DNA from: Schistosoma haematobium
Taxonomy: Eukaryota > Platyhelminthes > Trematoda > Strigeidida > Schistosomatidae
Assembly (NCBI RefSeq): GCF_000699445.3
Contig: NC_067196.1
Span: 5,246,616 to 5,310,615, forward strand
DNA length: 64,000 bases
Reading direction: 5' to 3'
Under the pieces are notes generated by a model that had not been told where the DNA came from, searched no databases, and was given only the letters and a program-made list of their open reading frames with translations. The translations under genes were made by a program, and so were the position numbers. Below are positions 25,520 to 40,500 of the stretch, piece after piece; positions within the stretch are counted from its first letter, which is position 1; each line of letters begins with the position of its first letter.

Positions 25520-28500
25520 CTACAATCACTAAACTAGACTTTATTTCACTTAGAGAGTGAACTTTTAGTCAGTTCATGCTGTTAAAATAAACAAAACCTT
25601 TTTATTAGATATAATATACCGATTAAACATGTTAACACATTTTGGTTAAATCAACACACAATATACCTAATCGATAGAATTCGGCTAATCCATAACATTA
25701 CTTACTTACCCCTGTTACTCCTCGTGAAGGAGCATAGGCCGCTCACCAGCATTCGCCATCCAACCCTGTTCTGGGCAATTATTTCCAGCTCCTGACAGTT
25801 CCTATTCATCCTTTTCATATCTGCTTCTATTTCTCGGCGTAATGCGTTCTTTGGCCTTCCTCTTTTCCACTTCCCTTCAGGATTCCAAGTTACGGCTTGT
25901 CTCGTGATGCGGTTGGATGATTTGCCTAATGTATGTCCTATCTATTTCCATCGTCTTTTCCTAATTTTCTCTTCAGTTGAAAGCTGGTTTGTTCTCTCCC
26001 AGAGAAGGCTGATGCTGATGGTATCCGACCGATGGATGTTGAGTATCATGCATAGACAACCATTTATAAATACTTGTACATTCTTGATGGTGGTTGTTGT
26101 GCTTCTCCAATTTTCAGCTCCGTACAATATGGCTGTTTTGACGTTCGTATTGAAGACTCTGACTTTGATATTGATTGATAGACAGTTGTTTTGAGTTCCA
26201 TATGTTCTTCAATTATAGGAATGCGGCCCTTGCTTTGCCAATACTCGCCTTTACGTCTGCATCTAAACCTCCTTGTTCGTCGATGATGCTTCCCAGGTAT
26301 GTGTAGGGTTCTACATCTTCCAGAGTTTCTCCATCGAGAGTGACTGGATTGCTGTTCTCCGTGTTGTATTTGAGGATGTTTGTATTTCCGTTGTGTATGT
26401 TGAGGCCTACTGATGCAGAGACTGCTGCTACACTGGCTGTCTTTATCTGAATTCGTTTGTGTGTATTGGATGTTTATCTAATATACAGATTCCATTGAGT
26501 TATGTTAAACAAGATTAAAATTTTAAAAAAAGTTTTGACTGGAAAAAGCGATTTAAAAAATTTAGTTCAAACACTGAAACTGACTTACCCGTAGTTTAAC
26601 TTTACTATCTTCAACAAATAGACGTTTTTCTTTAGGATATAATGCACGAATTGAAGCTTTAAGCTGGGAATTACAAAATGGAAATGGAAAATAGTTAATG
26701 ACTATAGTCCTATGAAAGCTCATTTTCATTCATTCTGTTGATCTAGTGGTTAATATAAGAGGAATTTGTGGAGATTTTTAGAAATTTGTTGTGAGATATC
26801 AACTCACTGAAGACAATGGTGTACGATGGCGCAACTTCGTGGATTGGTTGAAGTTAGACACTAACACCGTTGGATCCCGGACAGCTCAGTAATCTAGAGG
26901 TTAAGCGTTCGCGCGCGAGATTGATAGGTGCTGGGTTGGAATCTCTCGAGACGTGATCATGAATGCGCGCTGCTGAGGAGTCCCACAATAGGACGAAATG
27001 ACCGTCCAATGCTTCCAGGTTTTCCATGGTGATCCAGCTTCAAATGACTCATGATCTCAACTATTGAAATTACTACAATCTTCACAAAACCCCTTCTAAA
27101 ATTAATTTACATTATTAACTTTCACTATTAGTCAGAATATGACTGTATTTTAGCAATCGATAAAGTGAATTTAACATCAGAACTCCTTCAAACCCCTTCA
27201 AACTGGGAATATCGACTGTTATTTACTGATTATAATACTTGAAAGTTATGTGTTTAATCATTGGAACAGTTGGGATGTTGAATATACCGTAATAATCAGA
27301 TCCATATAAATGTGAATTAATATCATTACGGACCTCTTTGGATTTTAATTAAAATAATCCAAATGATGTTGACCAACTATAAAGTGGTAAACATGATTTC
27401 ATTTAGATTAAAACTAACAATTGTCAGGATGTCGGCGTAGACCCACCGATTGAAGTCGGTATAAATAGTTAGGTGGGAATACCCAACCGTAGCCACTACC
27501 TTGACATGGTAGCCAAACTTGCCTATCGTGTTGAATTAAACCGAAAAATAATAACTGAAGTTACAATTTATATGAAAAACTATTGTGGATATAATTGCAT
27601 AAGGTAAATCTGAATTCATAAAGCTTTTATCATGCCATGATATTTAGTAATAGTGAAACACTAAAAATCGTCGATATATCAATTTTCAACTTGCCGTTTG
27701 GGTATACATAAAAACCGTTATGTGGTTATACATGTAACTAGGTAGTAATGTATTGGATTATCTTTGAGATAACTCCTAAGGCTTCGTATATAAATCGACG
27801 TGATAGCAGTTATTAAATTAATCCCAACTATGTATGAATTTTAGAAGCCAAAAACGAAGCGCCAACTACAGTATTTTATTGAATAGTACAGATTACTAAG
27901 CTACAAACACACCAATCGAATTCATGAAGAAATTTGGTTAGTGTTATTATAATTTTTCATAAAGGACTTCCATGAACACTCAATGATCTTCCTTCATCCT
28001 TAGTAAGTTACCAACGTCCATATGGATGCAACGTTAAACAATGACGAGGAAGAAATTGTCTCGATTAACTCAGAGGAGTTCACTGGACGAGAGGACGACA
28101 ATGACGAAAATGCGTATGACAGCAGACTTTGTGATATTTGATACGAGATACAATGTGCTCAAGAATAGATTATCGGTTTATGTGCCAACGTAGGGAACGA
28201 CAGATTTTGCGCTTTACACGTTACTACCATCCATAATTGGAAGAAAATGTGCTATGTCGTCAAATACTGACGGTTTATACCAATTTTAAGAAATAAACGA
28301 CCAATTATAACGAACTTGAAACTAGCTATTTGATTAGACGAAACAGAATGAAAATTATTGGGAGATGAGGATTTAAAAAAATTTCACTCGTAAATAAATG
28401 CAAAAATGACCGTGCAATTAATGTTAACCATCAGCTAAGGACATGAATTCAGCTGCGATGAAGTCAAATTAACGGAATTCTAACGTGCCATAGAATTTCT

Positions 28501-31500
28501 AGTATTTAGATCAGACTGCAATCAACAGATATAATGAGATAAACCTAATCAATCGACCTATACGAAAACGGTCAGTAAGTCATAATTTCAGAGGTCAGTC
28601 GTGTGATATGATCAACTTGAATATTAAAAGAACAGGTGAATATAACCAAAATCTATAAATGACGTTTTGTAGAACGACAATGAAATTCCACATAGACCAG
28701 AGAACATAACAACATCAATAAAATAACATTTTAATCATTGATAAGTTGCTTACAGGATTGAAAATAATAATAGTCTGTAGTAGAATAGAACCTTTAGCTA
28801 ATGTAGTCAATGATTTGTCTTTTAATGCATACCATTTCTGTCTACGATTAACAAGCTGTAAAAATCAAAACAAAGAATATCAAAAAGCGGGATAAAATAA
28901 AATTTAAAATTTAAGATGACTTCAGATATGATGGTGTCCTGTAATTATATAAGGTTGAATTCATAATATTACTCCACAAACGTGCGCCTATTAAATCATG
29001 ATAATTGTCTGTAGCTCCTCTAGAGTTACTTCCGGTCCCAAGCCCGGGTAGGGAAGGAGGGTCGGCAACCCTATCCCTTAGAATAAGACCTTGCTAAAAA
29101 ATCGCTAACCAGAATAAACAAATTAGACCATTTAAACTCCGTCCTCTGAGTTGAAGGATCTTCGTTCAGAAGAATTATGATGCGTCATGATGAAAGCCGA
29201 GATTTTCCGGAAGTCACGAGGTCCATGCTCTTTCTAACAACCAGAGCAATAATTAATATAAGTACATAGAATGCTCGGACGATGTGGCAGACCAAGAGGA
29301 TCAACCAAATAGATGCGGAAAGAAAAGGATACAACTTGGTGGTGCTCGGAATAAGTGAAACCCACTGGACACAAGCGGAACAACAAAGGATAGATTCGGG
29401 AGAGATACTGTTGTACTCGAGTCACGAAGAAGTAAAAGCTGCACACACTCACCGAGTTACTCTGTGATATGTGGGCGAGAATGATAATGATTGGTTGTCT
29501 GCTGAGTCAGACATGTAGATAGTTTGACAGGTGTCAGATGAGTTATATATTCCACTATCCTTATTATTGACGTGACTCAATTATTATTGATTGTTCATTG
29601 TTGTTGGATTGTGTCGGATTTTCGGTGTGGAAATATATTTACGTTATGGTCAGGCTAATCACGTGTTCTTGATCTGAGTTGTGTTGACGTCCTTTAGAAT
29701 AGACAGTGTAAGGGAATCTATTGTAGATATTCGTCTAAGGTAAATTAACTTCCCATGCGTGCAAACGTGGAAACCCAACCATTATAACATTAGACGAAGT
29801 AAAACCGAGCGTTATAACACTCTGATGCTATCCGAAGAAGTAAGTTAGGCACTTGTAGGATGGGAATCTCATGAATCCAGGATCGTCAAAGAATCCTTCA
29901 AAACAAAAAATGAAGGAATCACAATGATTGTTATCCATTACTATGCACCCACCAATGATAGCAACGATGGCGATAAAGATCAATTCTAAGAGAGGCTCCA
30001 GTCGATGTTAGATAGGTGCTCAAGAAAGGACCTGACAATCCAGATGTGAGATGTAAACGCCAAAGTCGGAATGGACAACAACGGTTATGAAGATATCATC
30101 GAACGACATGAAGTAGGAGGAAGGAACGAAAGTGGTGAGAGATTTGCAAATCTATGTGAATTCAACAAATCGGTTATAGGTGGCACAGTATTCCTACACA
30201 AAGCTACATGGATCTCGCCGGACCACATCACGGAGAACCAGATCGATCATATTTGCATCGGTAAAAAATTCACAAGGTCAATGGGAAACGTGAAAACCAC
30301 GAGCGGTGCTGACACAGCTCCAGACCACCACCTGGTGGTTGTCAAGGTGAGACTAAAGCTGAAGAAGCATTGGACAACTGGAGAAACAGCACTACAAATG
30401 CTCAATACAGCCTTCCTTCGAGATACTGACAGACTCAGCAAATTCAAGTTCGCTCTCAATAACAGGTTACAAGCCTTATAAGATCTATTCAAAGAAGGAA
30501 CTACTATGGAGGACAACTGGAAAGGAATCAAAGTAGCACTAACTTCAACGTGTCAGGAGATTTGGTTCTGGGCCACAAGAAGCATCATCATAAGGAATGG
30601 ATCTCTATAGAAACCCTAGACAAGATTCAAGAAAGGAAGAACAAGAAGACAGCAATTAACATCAGCCGAAAGAGAACAGAGAAAATCAGGATACAAGCTG
30701 AATACACAGAAGCAAACAAGTAAGTAAAGGGGAAGATTCGAGCCGACAAGCAGAAATACGTGGAAGATCTGGCAGAGATAGAGAAAGAAGCTGCAACAGA
30801 AGGAAACATGAAACAACTATATAACACAACGAAAAAGCTAGCATGGAAACACAGTAAGTAGGAGAGACTAGTCAGGGAAAAAGAAGAACAGCCAATCACT
30901 GAGATTAAAGAACAGTGGAACAGGTGGGTAGAACACTTTGAGGGACTCTTGAATAGACCATCACAGCTGAACTCACCGGATATTAAAGCATCTCATACAG
31001 ACCCTTCTATAGATGTCACTCCACAGACGATCAAGATCAGGATGGCAATCAGACAGAGGAGGAGGGTTAGCAGCCTTATCTGACTCCGGTCCTCACAGGT
31101 GATGCGTTTGTCAGCTGTCCTTCATGCAAGAAACTTTGCAGTGTAGTCCGTCGTATGAATTCCGTATGATATTGACGATATTACCTGGTTCGCAAAACTA
31201 GTTTCTTTGATTCGTAGATATCTGATGATAAGCTTCCTCACTGAGCCACATCAGTATGCAGCTATAAGCTTACTTTGAGCATTTGGCCGTTATGCAATCT
31301 AACGTCATTCATATTGATGTTATTTTCAGGATTATTATTTTGTTTTTAGATACAGTTTGACTGAGAATATATAAACAACTAAAGACTAATTAATATTATC
31401 ATCCAGGTTTCCAACGGTAGTCTAACATCAATTAATTCATGATCTCAACCAAAAACTTGACAATCTCCACAACCCCCATACTGATATCCATTATTGTTTA

Positions 31501-34500
31501 ACACTTCGAATTGATTAATGTTTGGACTGTGCAGCAATAAATTCCGACTCACTTGTATGTATATGCCAAAAAACATCTAGTTAGTTTTATATCCAATTTG
31601 TAGGCTAACTAAATTAAATTCTTTTTAAAATTAACAAATTATGTACACAAATGAATCACTCTTTGAACAAACACAAACGACGATACTACTTCTAAGAAGG
31701 GGCTTTTTTGTAGATGTTAGAGGTTAGGCGTTCGTGCGCGAGATTGATATGTCCTGGGTTTGAGTCTCGCGAGACGGGATCGTGAATGCGCACTGCTGAA
31801 GAGCCCCAAAGTAGGAGAAAACGGCCGTCCAATGCTTCCAGGTTTCCCATGGTGGTCCAGCTTAAATTGACTCATGATCTCAACTACTGAAACTACTTTC
31901 TAATGTAATTGAACATTTTTAATGAATATATCATGTAAACGATGAAGAAGAGAAAACAACAACAACAATAGAATATGCTATGGAAAGCTCATTTAACTTA
32001 CTTGTATGAGCGGAAATGAGATACATCCTGTTAATTCAGATGACTCTTTGCCTTCTTCATAGACATGTACTTCCAAAACAGAATACATATCTTCAATTGG
32101 ACTTGAATAAATAAATAAACAGTAAAGACATGCAACTGAAGTTAAGAATAAATTCATTTGGTATTGTTTATTTTAATCTTCCAATTGATGTTTAGGACCA
32201 CAATTGATCAGTCTCTTATTGGCATATTTGCATACTATGCGTATTGCCTCGATATTGCCTTTATTCATTGCCTTAATCCATTTTTGCTTATGAAGTTAAG
32301 AATAGTTTATTTTGTATCCATTTCATTTTAATCATAAAATTAGATAGAGCTTTTAAACTGATTTAGCGAACAAGGAATTCTGTAATTCTGTTTCTCAATA
32401 TTACTTCCAGTTTTATTTCAATATGATAAGTGCTTATTTTATTTTAATGCAACAACTTTGTCAGCCCGTCAAATGCCCTGGTACGGCTGAGAGTGTGGAG
32501 AATCTGCTCTCCTTCTCGAAATGCTCTTACATGGCCACGTGCATACAACCACTACTAGGGGAGTCCTACTCACTGCCTTCTCGCGGAGGGGGTGTTGTCT
32601 ACGAAATTAAAAGAACGAAAAGAGAATGTTCGTCGCTTCAACCGCGTTGGTGGTTTCACCTAGATGAGTTGGAAAACCACAATTCTAAACCAATGGTGCA
32701 CGAGGTTTCCAGTATCCTGAGGGAAGAATAGCGTATGAACCAATTACTGGTCACCGACTACCGTGGGACTGCATCTCCTCATGTTGCATCGACCATTAGG
32801 TCGAAGGCTTCAGGTGTGACCCTCTATGAAAACCACCTGCCTCGGATTGAGCACCCGGGCAGTATCCAAGCCCTCACACAAATCGAACAATTTATGTGGC
32901 ACATATCTATTTGGTGCCTTCTTGTACTTATGTTTATGCGTTTAAGTAATAATAATAATAATAAAATACAGCATGTTAGTAATTTATTTTCAGTCTGATA
33001 CTTATTCAGTGTATTTTTTGCATTAAAGTAATATGAACTCTTTCTACCATGAAATGTAGCATTTATTCTTACAATATTTCTGTGCATTTTTCATACATCT
33101 GATACCTGTTGAATAATTACCAAATATGTGTACAAGTCAATGTATAAATGAATGTATTTCTGATTGAAGACGAGGTGTTTTAGAAGGGTCAATAAATCAT
33201 CGTTTTCATCAGTCTTCTATGTTGTTACTTCTTAATCGGATAACCATTGAAAAGCAAGAAGCATCAAACAGCTATTTTGTCTTCCTGGCAGTAGATATTT
33301 ATGACTTCATCACACAGGAATGAACCCAGGACCAAAATAATTTGTGTATGTGAAGGTTTGTATCACTGTAAAACTTTCAAAACCGATCAAAACCTTTAAT
33401 TTTTCAATATCTACTTATTGCAGTGTATTCGATTCACTTCTAGCTTATACTATAACGTCATTTTGATGACCTGAAATGGACTGGTTACCCGACCGGCCAT
33501 TCAAAGCACTGTCTACGCGCAAATAGACTTGTGATAGAATCTAGAATAATCAAGCCTGTCGATTCACATAGTATCATTAAAACACTGAGTTGTAATCCAA
33601 AGGTTTATACTTTGAATTTCGGTTAGTTGGTATTATAAATTATAGTTCCACTCACAATTTGATTTGTTTTACAGTTTGGAATTTACACTTCAAACCAATC
33701 TAGTATCTCGGACCTATTTTTGCACGTCTAAAGACTTAAATAATATCAGATGGTGGTTGGAGGTAGTCGACGGGAAACCCTGGACCCGGGTTTCGCGCTG
33801 CTTGCCACTTGCCAGCAAGGCGCACCTGTAATCTTGAGGGAACTGGTGCTCCCTGGCGGATCCGATCTCGTGTCACTCAGCTTCACAGTCAGAGACGTTA
33901 CCACTGAGCTATCCTAGCCGCGACCGACCCCTGTAGGACTGAGATGTAATCACAATTGATTGATCACTGGGTGGTGATCACTGTCATGCGTGTCTAGTCC
34001 TTATTAGTGTAGATCGAATGCTATCGATCACGTTGCAATTTGGCCACCTCCAACCACCTTCTAATGTCAATATATAGTGCCCGCAGTGTCGAGTCACATA
34101 GACTGGCGGCCACATTGCAACATGATCGATAGCATTCGATCTGCACTAAAAAGGACTAGACACACATAACATTGATCACCACCCAGTGACCAATCAATTG
34201 TGACTTAAACAATATAGTTTCGATCTTCTATTTTTGGGTTTCTCAATCTACTAATGATTGAACAGTGAGCATTAGAAACATTATTTACTCTTCTTCTTAT
34301 TAATAAAAAATGTATGAAATTTTATTTTAATTTATGACAATAATAATAATAATAATAATAATAATGATTGTAAGAATTAATATGAATAGTACAATGTGAA
34401 CAGGTAGAAAGATGTAAATGCAAAGCAACTGAAGTAAGCTTACAATACAAATGCTTGATTCCATGCAGGATTAGCATTCTTTTGTGCTGTGAACGTTCGT

Positions 34501-37500
34501 ACAACTCGATTGACAAGTCTTATTTCACAGAAAACATTAGATTTTCCACTTCGATCTTTTGCTGGCAAATTAGACGCTCGATTTACTGTACACAAAAAAC
34601 AAAAAATAAATTTTAAATTATTTAATCGTAAATACTTGGATTAACGCCCTAGAATGTATAAGACAAGAACGTGGCATTGGTCCACAAAGTCATTGATAAT
34701 TTGGCTGGGCCATATAGGTAGGTGCAAGCTCCCTAGTTAGGGTCTGCACGATATTATTAGTAACCAATATCTAAATACTGTGATCAGTATGGCTCAGAAT
34801 TATCCTCATTGGTGTGGGTGTTTTCACGTTTTATAATCCCTCAGGATTTGAAATTTATATTATATTATAATGTTTTGATTCCAGGAATCTATATTTACTT
34901 AAAAAAGCATGCATTCTATGTCAAATCTTTATTATTATTATTGTTACTGGGACTTGTCTTGACAATTTGATCTCGCTATGTCAATGTAGTATGGCAACTT
35001 GAACCAATGCACATATGTGCTAGGTTCTACGTAACTGATTGTCTAACTGGTAATGTGATTGAATATGCAATTATAATTGTTATTTAGATATGCATAATTT
35101 AATAGCCTATTTAAATATTCCACTATCATAAAGATAATAGCCCCCAAATGCCCTGGTATGGCCGAGAGTGGGACGGGTTCGCCCTCCCTCTCGAAATGCT
35201 CTCACACGGCCACGCGTATACAGCCTCTGTCAGGGAAGTCCTACTCACTGCCTTCTCACGAAACGGGTGTTGTTTACGAAAATGAGAGGACGGAAAGCGA
35301 ATGTCCGGCGATTTAACCGGATCTCAAACCATTGGTGCACATGGGCTCCAGTATCCCGCGGGAACAAATGGTGTATGAACCAGTCGTTGGTCACCGGCTA
35401 CCATGGGACTGCATCTCCTCACGATGCTCCACTGCCTTGTAGATCAGACCTTTAGGTCAAATGCTCGGGGTGTGGCCCCCTAAGAAAATCACCTGCTTCG
35501 ATCTGGGCACCTGGGCAATGTCACAGCCCACACACACACAAATATGGTGTGGCGCATATATATTTGGTGCCCTCTTGTAACAATATTTATGTGTTGAAAT
35601 AAATAAATAATAAATAATAAAGATATTAAGTTTTTCTCTTTAAGTGAACTACTATTACTATTTCAGTAGAGTCGATAGAAATCGTTTGTCTTTGAGAAAC
35701 GTAGTTACATCTTAAACAATTATTGCATAATTCACAATATATTAAAATTAATATTCATTTCCACTTTTAGTCATGATCTATCTTTTCTTAAAACATTTGA
35801 ATCAACATTAAGAGATGAGAAGAATTGGACAGCTGTTTTTTCTAAGTTCTTCAAAGCCATAGTCTTCAATGGAATTAAATCTGTGAATTTCCTCTCTTTT
35901 CCAATGAATGTGTTATACGTGAGTTGGGCAGTGAGTATAAAACACCTTCTAGTTTCGATAATGTAATAAGAAGACGAAGATTATCAGAACTATGTTTAGT
36001 GACTTGATCTAACTAATTATATATTGTAAACATCCTTTCATATTAAAATTACATTGCTAAAATAATTGAACGCTTTAAGTTCAGCCTTAATAAATGGGTT
36101 TCAAACTAAACTAATTAGATGTTTAGTAATTTTATCAGTATCTAACAACGTAAATTCACGGAAATACTATTATTAGTATGGACATCATTGAATTTGGATG
36201 TCATGGATTCGAACCACAGTAGGGTCATAGATGATCACTACCGAGGAGTCCAATACAAAGTATAAACAGTCGTCCAGTGATTTCTGGTTTTCAATGGGTT
36301 TTTTTTCAATTAATATCAGCCTGTGATGTAAACTATAAAAGTATCATTGTTTTTAAAGGGTTTTCTGTACTCATGTATTCTGTTCACATGATTTCACTTT
36401 TAACTTTGTAACAAGCAATCTAAATCATTGTATAATTGTATGTTCAAAATGTCAATCTTTAATAAGTATAACGTCAACACAGTTATAGTGACTCAAAGTC
36501 TTGATACTGAAAATTCAATCCTGTTGTACTATTACGGCTGTTATATTATAACAAAAAGTATTGTAGAAAATTATGTTACTGTATCATGGTTACAATTATT
36601 ATTATAATACCATTTTTTTAAAAGTATCTGATTCATTCTGTTCTAACAAAAAAACTAATCAGCCTAATAATTGTAACTTAAAGTCAACACATTCTTTATT
36701 GTACATTGAATCAAAAGGTTACTACTGACCCTGTTAGAATTCACTAGAAGTGAGCATTTAAACTTTATGAGATTGATTTTATAGCCTACTTCCAAACGCC
36801 TGCAAGTTAATTCACCTTGAACCTCGAACAGATAAAATAATGATTCAATAATCAACTAGTAATAATAATTAATAGTTGAATTTATGAGTCAGTTTAAGCT
36901 GGACCACCATGGAAAACCTGGAATCACTGGACGGTCGTTTCGTCTTATTGTGGGACTCCTAGGCAGTGCTCATTCACGATCTTGTCTCACGAGATTCCAA
37001 CCTAGGACATATCAGGACATATAGGCCGCCGACCAACATTCTCAAACCCACTCTGTCCTAGGCCTTCTTTTCTAATCCCATCCAATTCTTGTTCATTTTT
37101 CTCATGTCTATCTCCATTTCCCGGCGTCATGTATTCTTTGGTCTTCCTCTCCTCCTCCAACTTTGGCCTTGAGGATTCCATATGAGGGCTTGTCTTGTGA
37201 CGCAGTTGGGTGTTTTCCTCAATGTGTGTCCTATCCACTTCCAGCAATTCTTCCTGATTTCTTCCTCCGCTGGGATCTGGTTTGTTCGTTCCCACAGTTG
37301 GTTGTTGCCAATTGTGTCCAGCCAACGGATCCGAAGTATTTTGTGTAGACAACTGTTAATAAACACTTGTATCTTCTGGATGATGACTTTCGTAGTTCTC
37401 CAGGTTTCTGCCCCATACAGTAGAACTGTCTTGACATTTGTATTGAAAATCTTGACCTTGGTGTTGGTTGACAGTTGTTTTGAGTTCCAGATGTTCTTCA

Positions 37501-40500
37501 GTTGTAAATATTCTGCTCTTGCTTTACCGATCCGCGCTTTCACATCTGCATCAGATCCACCATGTTCATCAATGATGCTGCCCAAATATGTAAAGGTTTT
37601 TACATCCTGAATAACCGTTATAAAAAGTATTTACTTATTGTCCAAATATCTGTATGATAGGACTTGTTTAAACTCGGTTAAACGTCAATTTAAGTTTAGA
37701 ATGTAATAAACTGTAAATAACTTTACTGATGTTTGGCTCATAGAGGTTTCATTCTTTTTTCTTTCTTCTAGATTCATCTTTTACTAAAAGATCATCATGT
37801 ACTTCATTCAATGATGATAGGATACCTATCAATTACATTGAACTTAACATCTTACAACTTTATCTCAATACCATTATTTGATAACATTGATAAAATTTAG
37901 AAAATTAAATTACATTATTGAAAATGTTACCATGAGTACCATTTGTACTTTTATGTATGTTAACTTTTAAGAAATTCAAATGACCACTTACCAACAATAT
38001 GTAACCAGCCAACATCTGACCATTTTCGAAGTGTATTTCTAATTTTCTATAATGATCATTATGATATAATTTGAAGAATAAGAATAATGGTTATAAGTTA
38101 TGAAATATATATGACTAGATATATAACTTTGGTAACAAGCAAACAGCATAATAATAATAATAATTCATCATATTTGATGTTACTTATAACTTTCTTCTTA
38201 TTAAAGTTAAAATGTGACCGGATAGAAAGAGATGATAGACATACCCCATATGTGTCATACATATAATTAACTTAATTCATTCTGTTCAAGATTATTCAAT
38301 TACATATTTTTATTAATATACTATTAGTTATCGATATCTGTTTCGTACAATTGTAAAACTATTTATGGTTTAAATGATTTGGTTGTAAAGTAAGATATAA
38401 CAATGACATTAGTATAATATAGTTAAACAGAATGTCAGTCAGTCAGTCAGTCAGCTACAAACGTAGGACTAGGCACATATATGCATCAGTCCAAGTTGCC
38501 ATACCTCAATAACACAACAAGATGGACACCGGATTCATAAAAGTAGTTAATTCAGAGGTGGTAATATATAAAAGAAAGATTCCAATAAGGATATAGTACA
38601 GGAAGAAAGAATTAGTTCGTAGAAAGAAAGAAAGATAGGAAGCGATTTTAATCTCTTAGTTTAAGGGAAGACAGAGAGTGTATACACCGACGCCATTATG
38701 ATCGATTCTGAGCCATGTCACCAAGAGTCTCCAACCATTGGTTACGATAGTCACGCGGGCCCCAAACAAGTAGTCTGCATCTACCAACATGGCTCAGACT
38801 AGAAGTTAGTGAGTTCAAGCACTGATGCCACGTTTTGGTTTGGCCGCCCCTAAGTGAATGATGAATTCAATTTCTGTAATGTTTCCGTTACTTTTTTCAT
38901 TATGAAATAATCTCTAATTATACTGTTTTGTTTTTTAATGTTTTCTTAATAGAGAATATGAATTTTTATCAAAATTAGAAAATGATTTCAATAAAAGTAT
39001 GAATTCAGGTGAAATTAAATTCTATGTAACATTAAGTGAAATTAGTGAAACTTTTATTGATAATTCAGAGTGTAAAAAATTGAAAAAGAAAATGAAAGAA
39101 GAAAAATCTCGTGTATTTGCTACGGAATTCTCATCACAAATTCCTGGTACAACCACATCAACGGTAGATATTGTTTAAGTATTTTAATATACATCTCATT
39201 GTGTTTTAATAAACTACTAATATTGTTACTCCATATTGTTATAATTTGTCGTTTGAATGCTTATTGTGATTACATGGTGGTTGGAGGTAGTGCTATTTAG
39301 CACTCGTCAGCATGGTGTATCTGTAATCTTGAGGGAACTGGTGCTCCCTGGCGGATTCGATCAACCAATTGTGATTACATCTCAGTCCTACAAGATGTCA
39401 GTCGCCGCCCGGATAGCTCAGTGGTAACGTCTCTGGCTGTGAAGCTGTCTATATTAATATCAATCATGTGCTCATAGGTGACTAACTTTCAAAAAAAATT
39501 TCTAAAGTTCTTGCGAAAAATCATAACTAGAGGAGTTCAACTATTATAAACGTAAAACGGTTATCATAAATGGCAATTGATGGTGTTTGTGAATTTTTCT
39601 CGTATTCATTAAAGTTGGAAATTTGAAAAAGCGCATGTCATGTCATGATACGTTTGTCACAAAACATGAATGTGCTAAGTTCAATTATTGTTGGGGCACG
39701 TATTGGGACTAGTGATGTAAACCATATTAAGACAAAATAACTGTCTAGTGCTCTCTGATTTCCAACAGTTGTTTAGCCCAATTAAGTTTATGATAGAAAC
39801 TTAAAGATATATTATCCGCTAATTAATATGTAATTCCAAGATGTCAACTATTTAAGATAGCTAAGTAGTGTCTTGAAGCCTCTAGGTTATCCAAATATAT
39901 GTGTAATCGAGCTAAGGCGAGTACGTGACTTGTTGACCTACTCAAAGCCAATCCTCATATATCTCTGTCTATGTTATTTGTAGATCTGTTATATACATAT
40001 TAGTACTTTGATCTAGATTTTGCTAATACGATTTCTTATGTTACCATTATATTCCCTCAGCTTGGTCTGCTTCAACTGGTCAATAGTTAGGAGTGCTTAC
40101 GGTAACTGAAATGGACTCCAAATCACAACATAAACAGGCAATAATTAACATTATATTCACATTATTTAAACTGTTGTATACGAGTAACTTGCATAATGTT
40201 CAGCTATTTGATCTAATGTGCTTTTCGAAATTGATTCTTTAGACAAATCACCATAAAATGAATCAGTTTCTAATTTTAACTGATCTGATGAAAATGTTCT
40301 AGGAATAGTGGCATTGGAAATTGGAAATAATCCGGTCATTGTAGCTAAAATATGTAATTCACCATGACCTCGACCATCTTGATTATTCAGTGTGAAACAT
40401 GTTGTCCAGTCAAGGACAATTTTCGAAAAATCTAAATAAAATCTGAATTCACATTAATAAAAAGTGGGATGACATTAGTTGAAGAAAAATAAAATGTTCG

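Noticed and set aside
30627..30899. Hydrophobic minus-strand frame that could pass for a membrane protein
   Set aside because: It is antisense to the lysine- and glutamate-rich part of the LINE-B coding region.
38436..39447. CRISPR-like or integron-like reading of repeated segments
   Set aside because: The repeats are a single inverted duplication and dispersed retroposons in a eukaryotic genome, with no regular spacing.
40193..40431. Exon 8 starting at the closer acceptor (TTTATTTAG, 40432-40433)
   Set aside because: It would not join exon 7 in phase and would lose the residues FYLD that complete the C2B strand.
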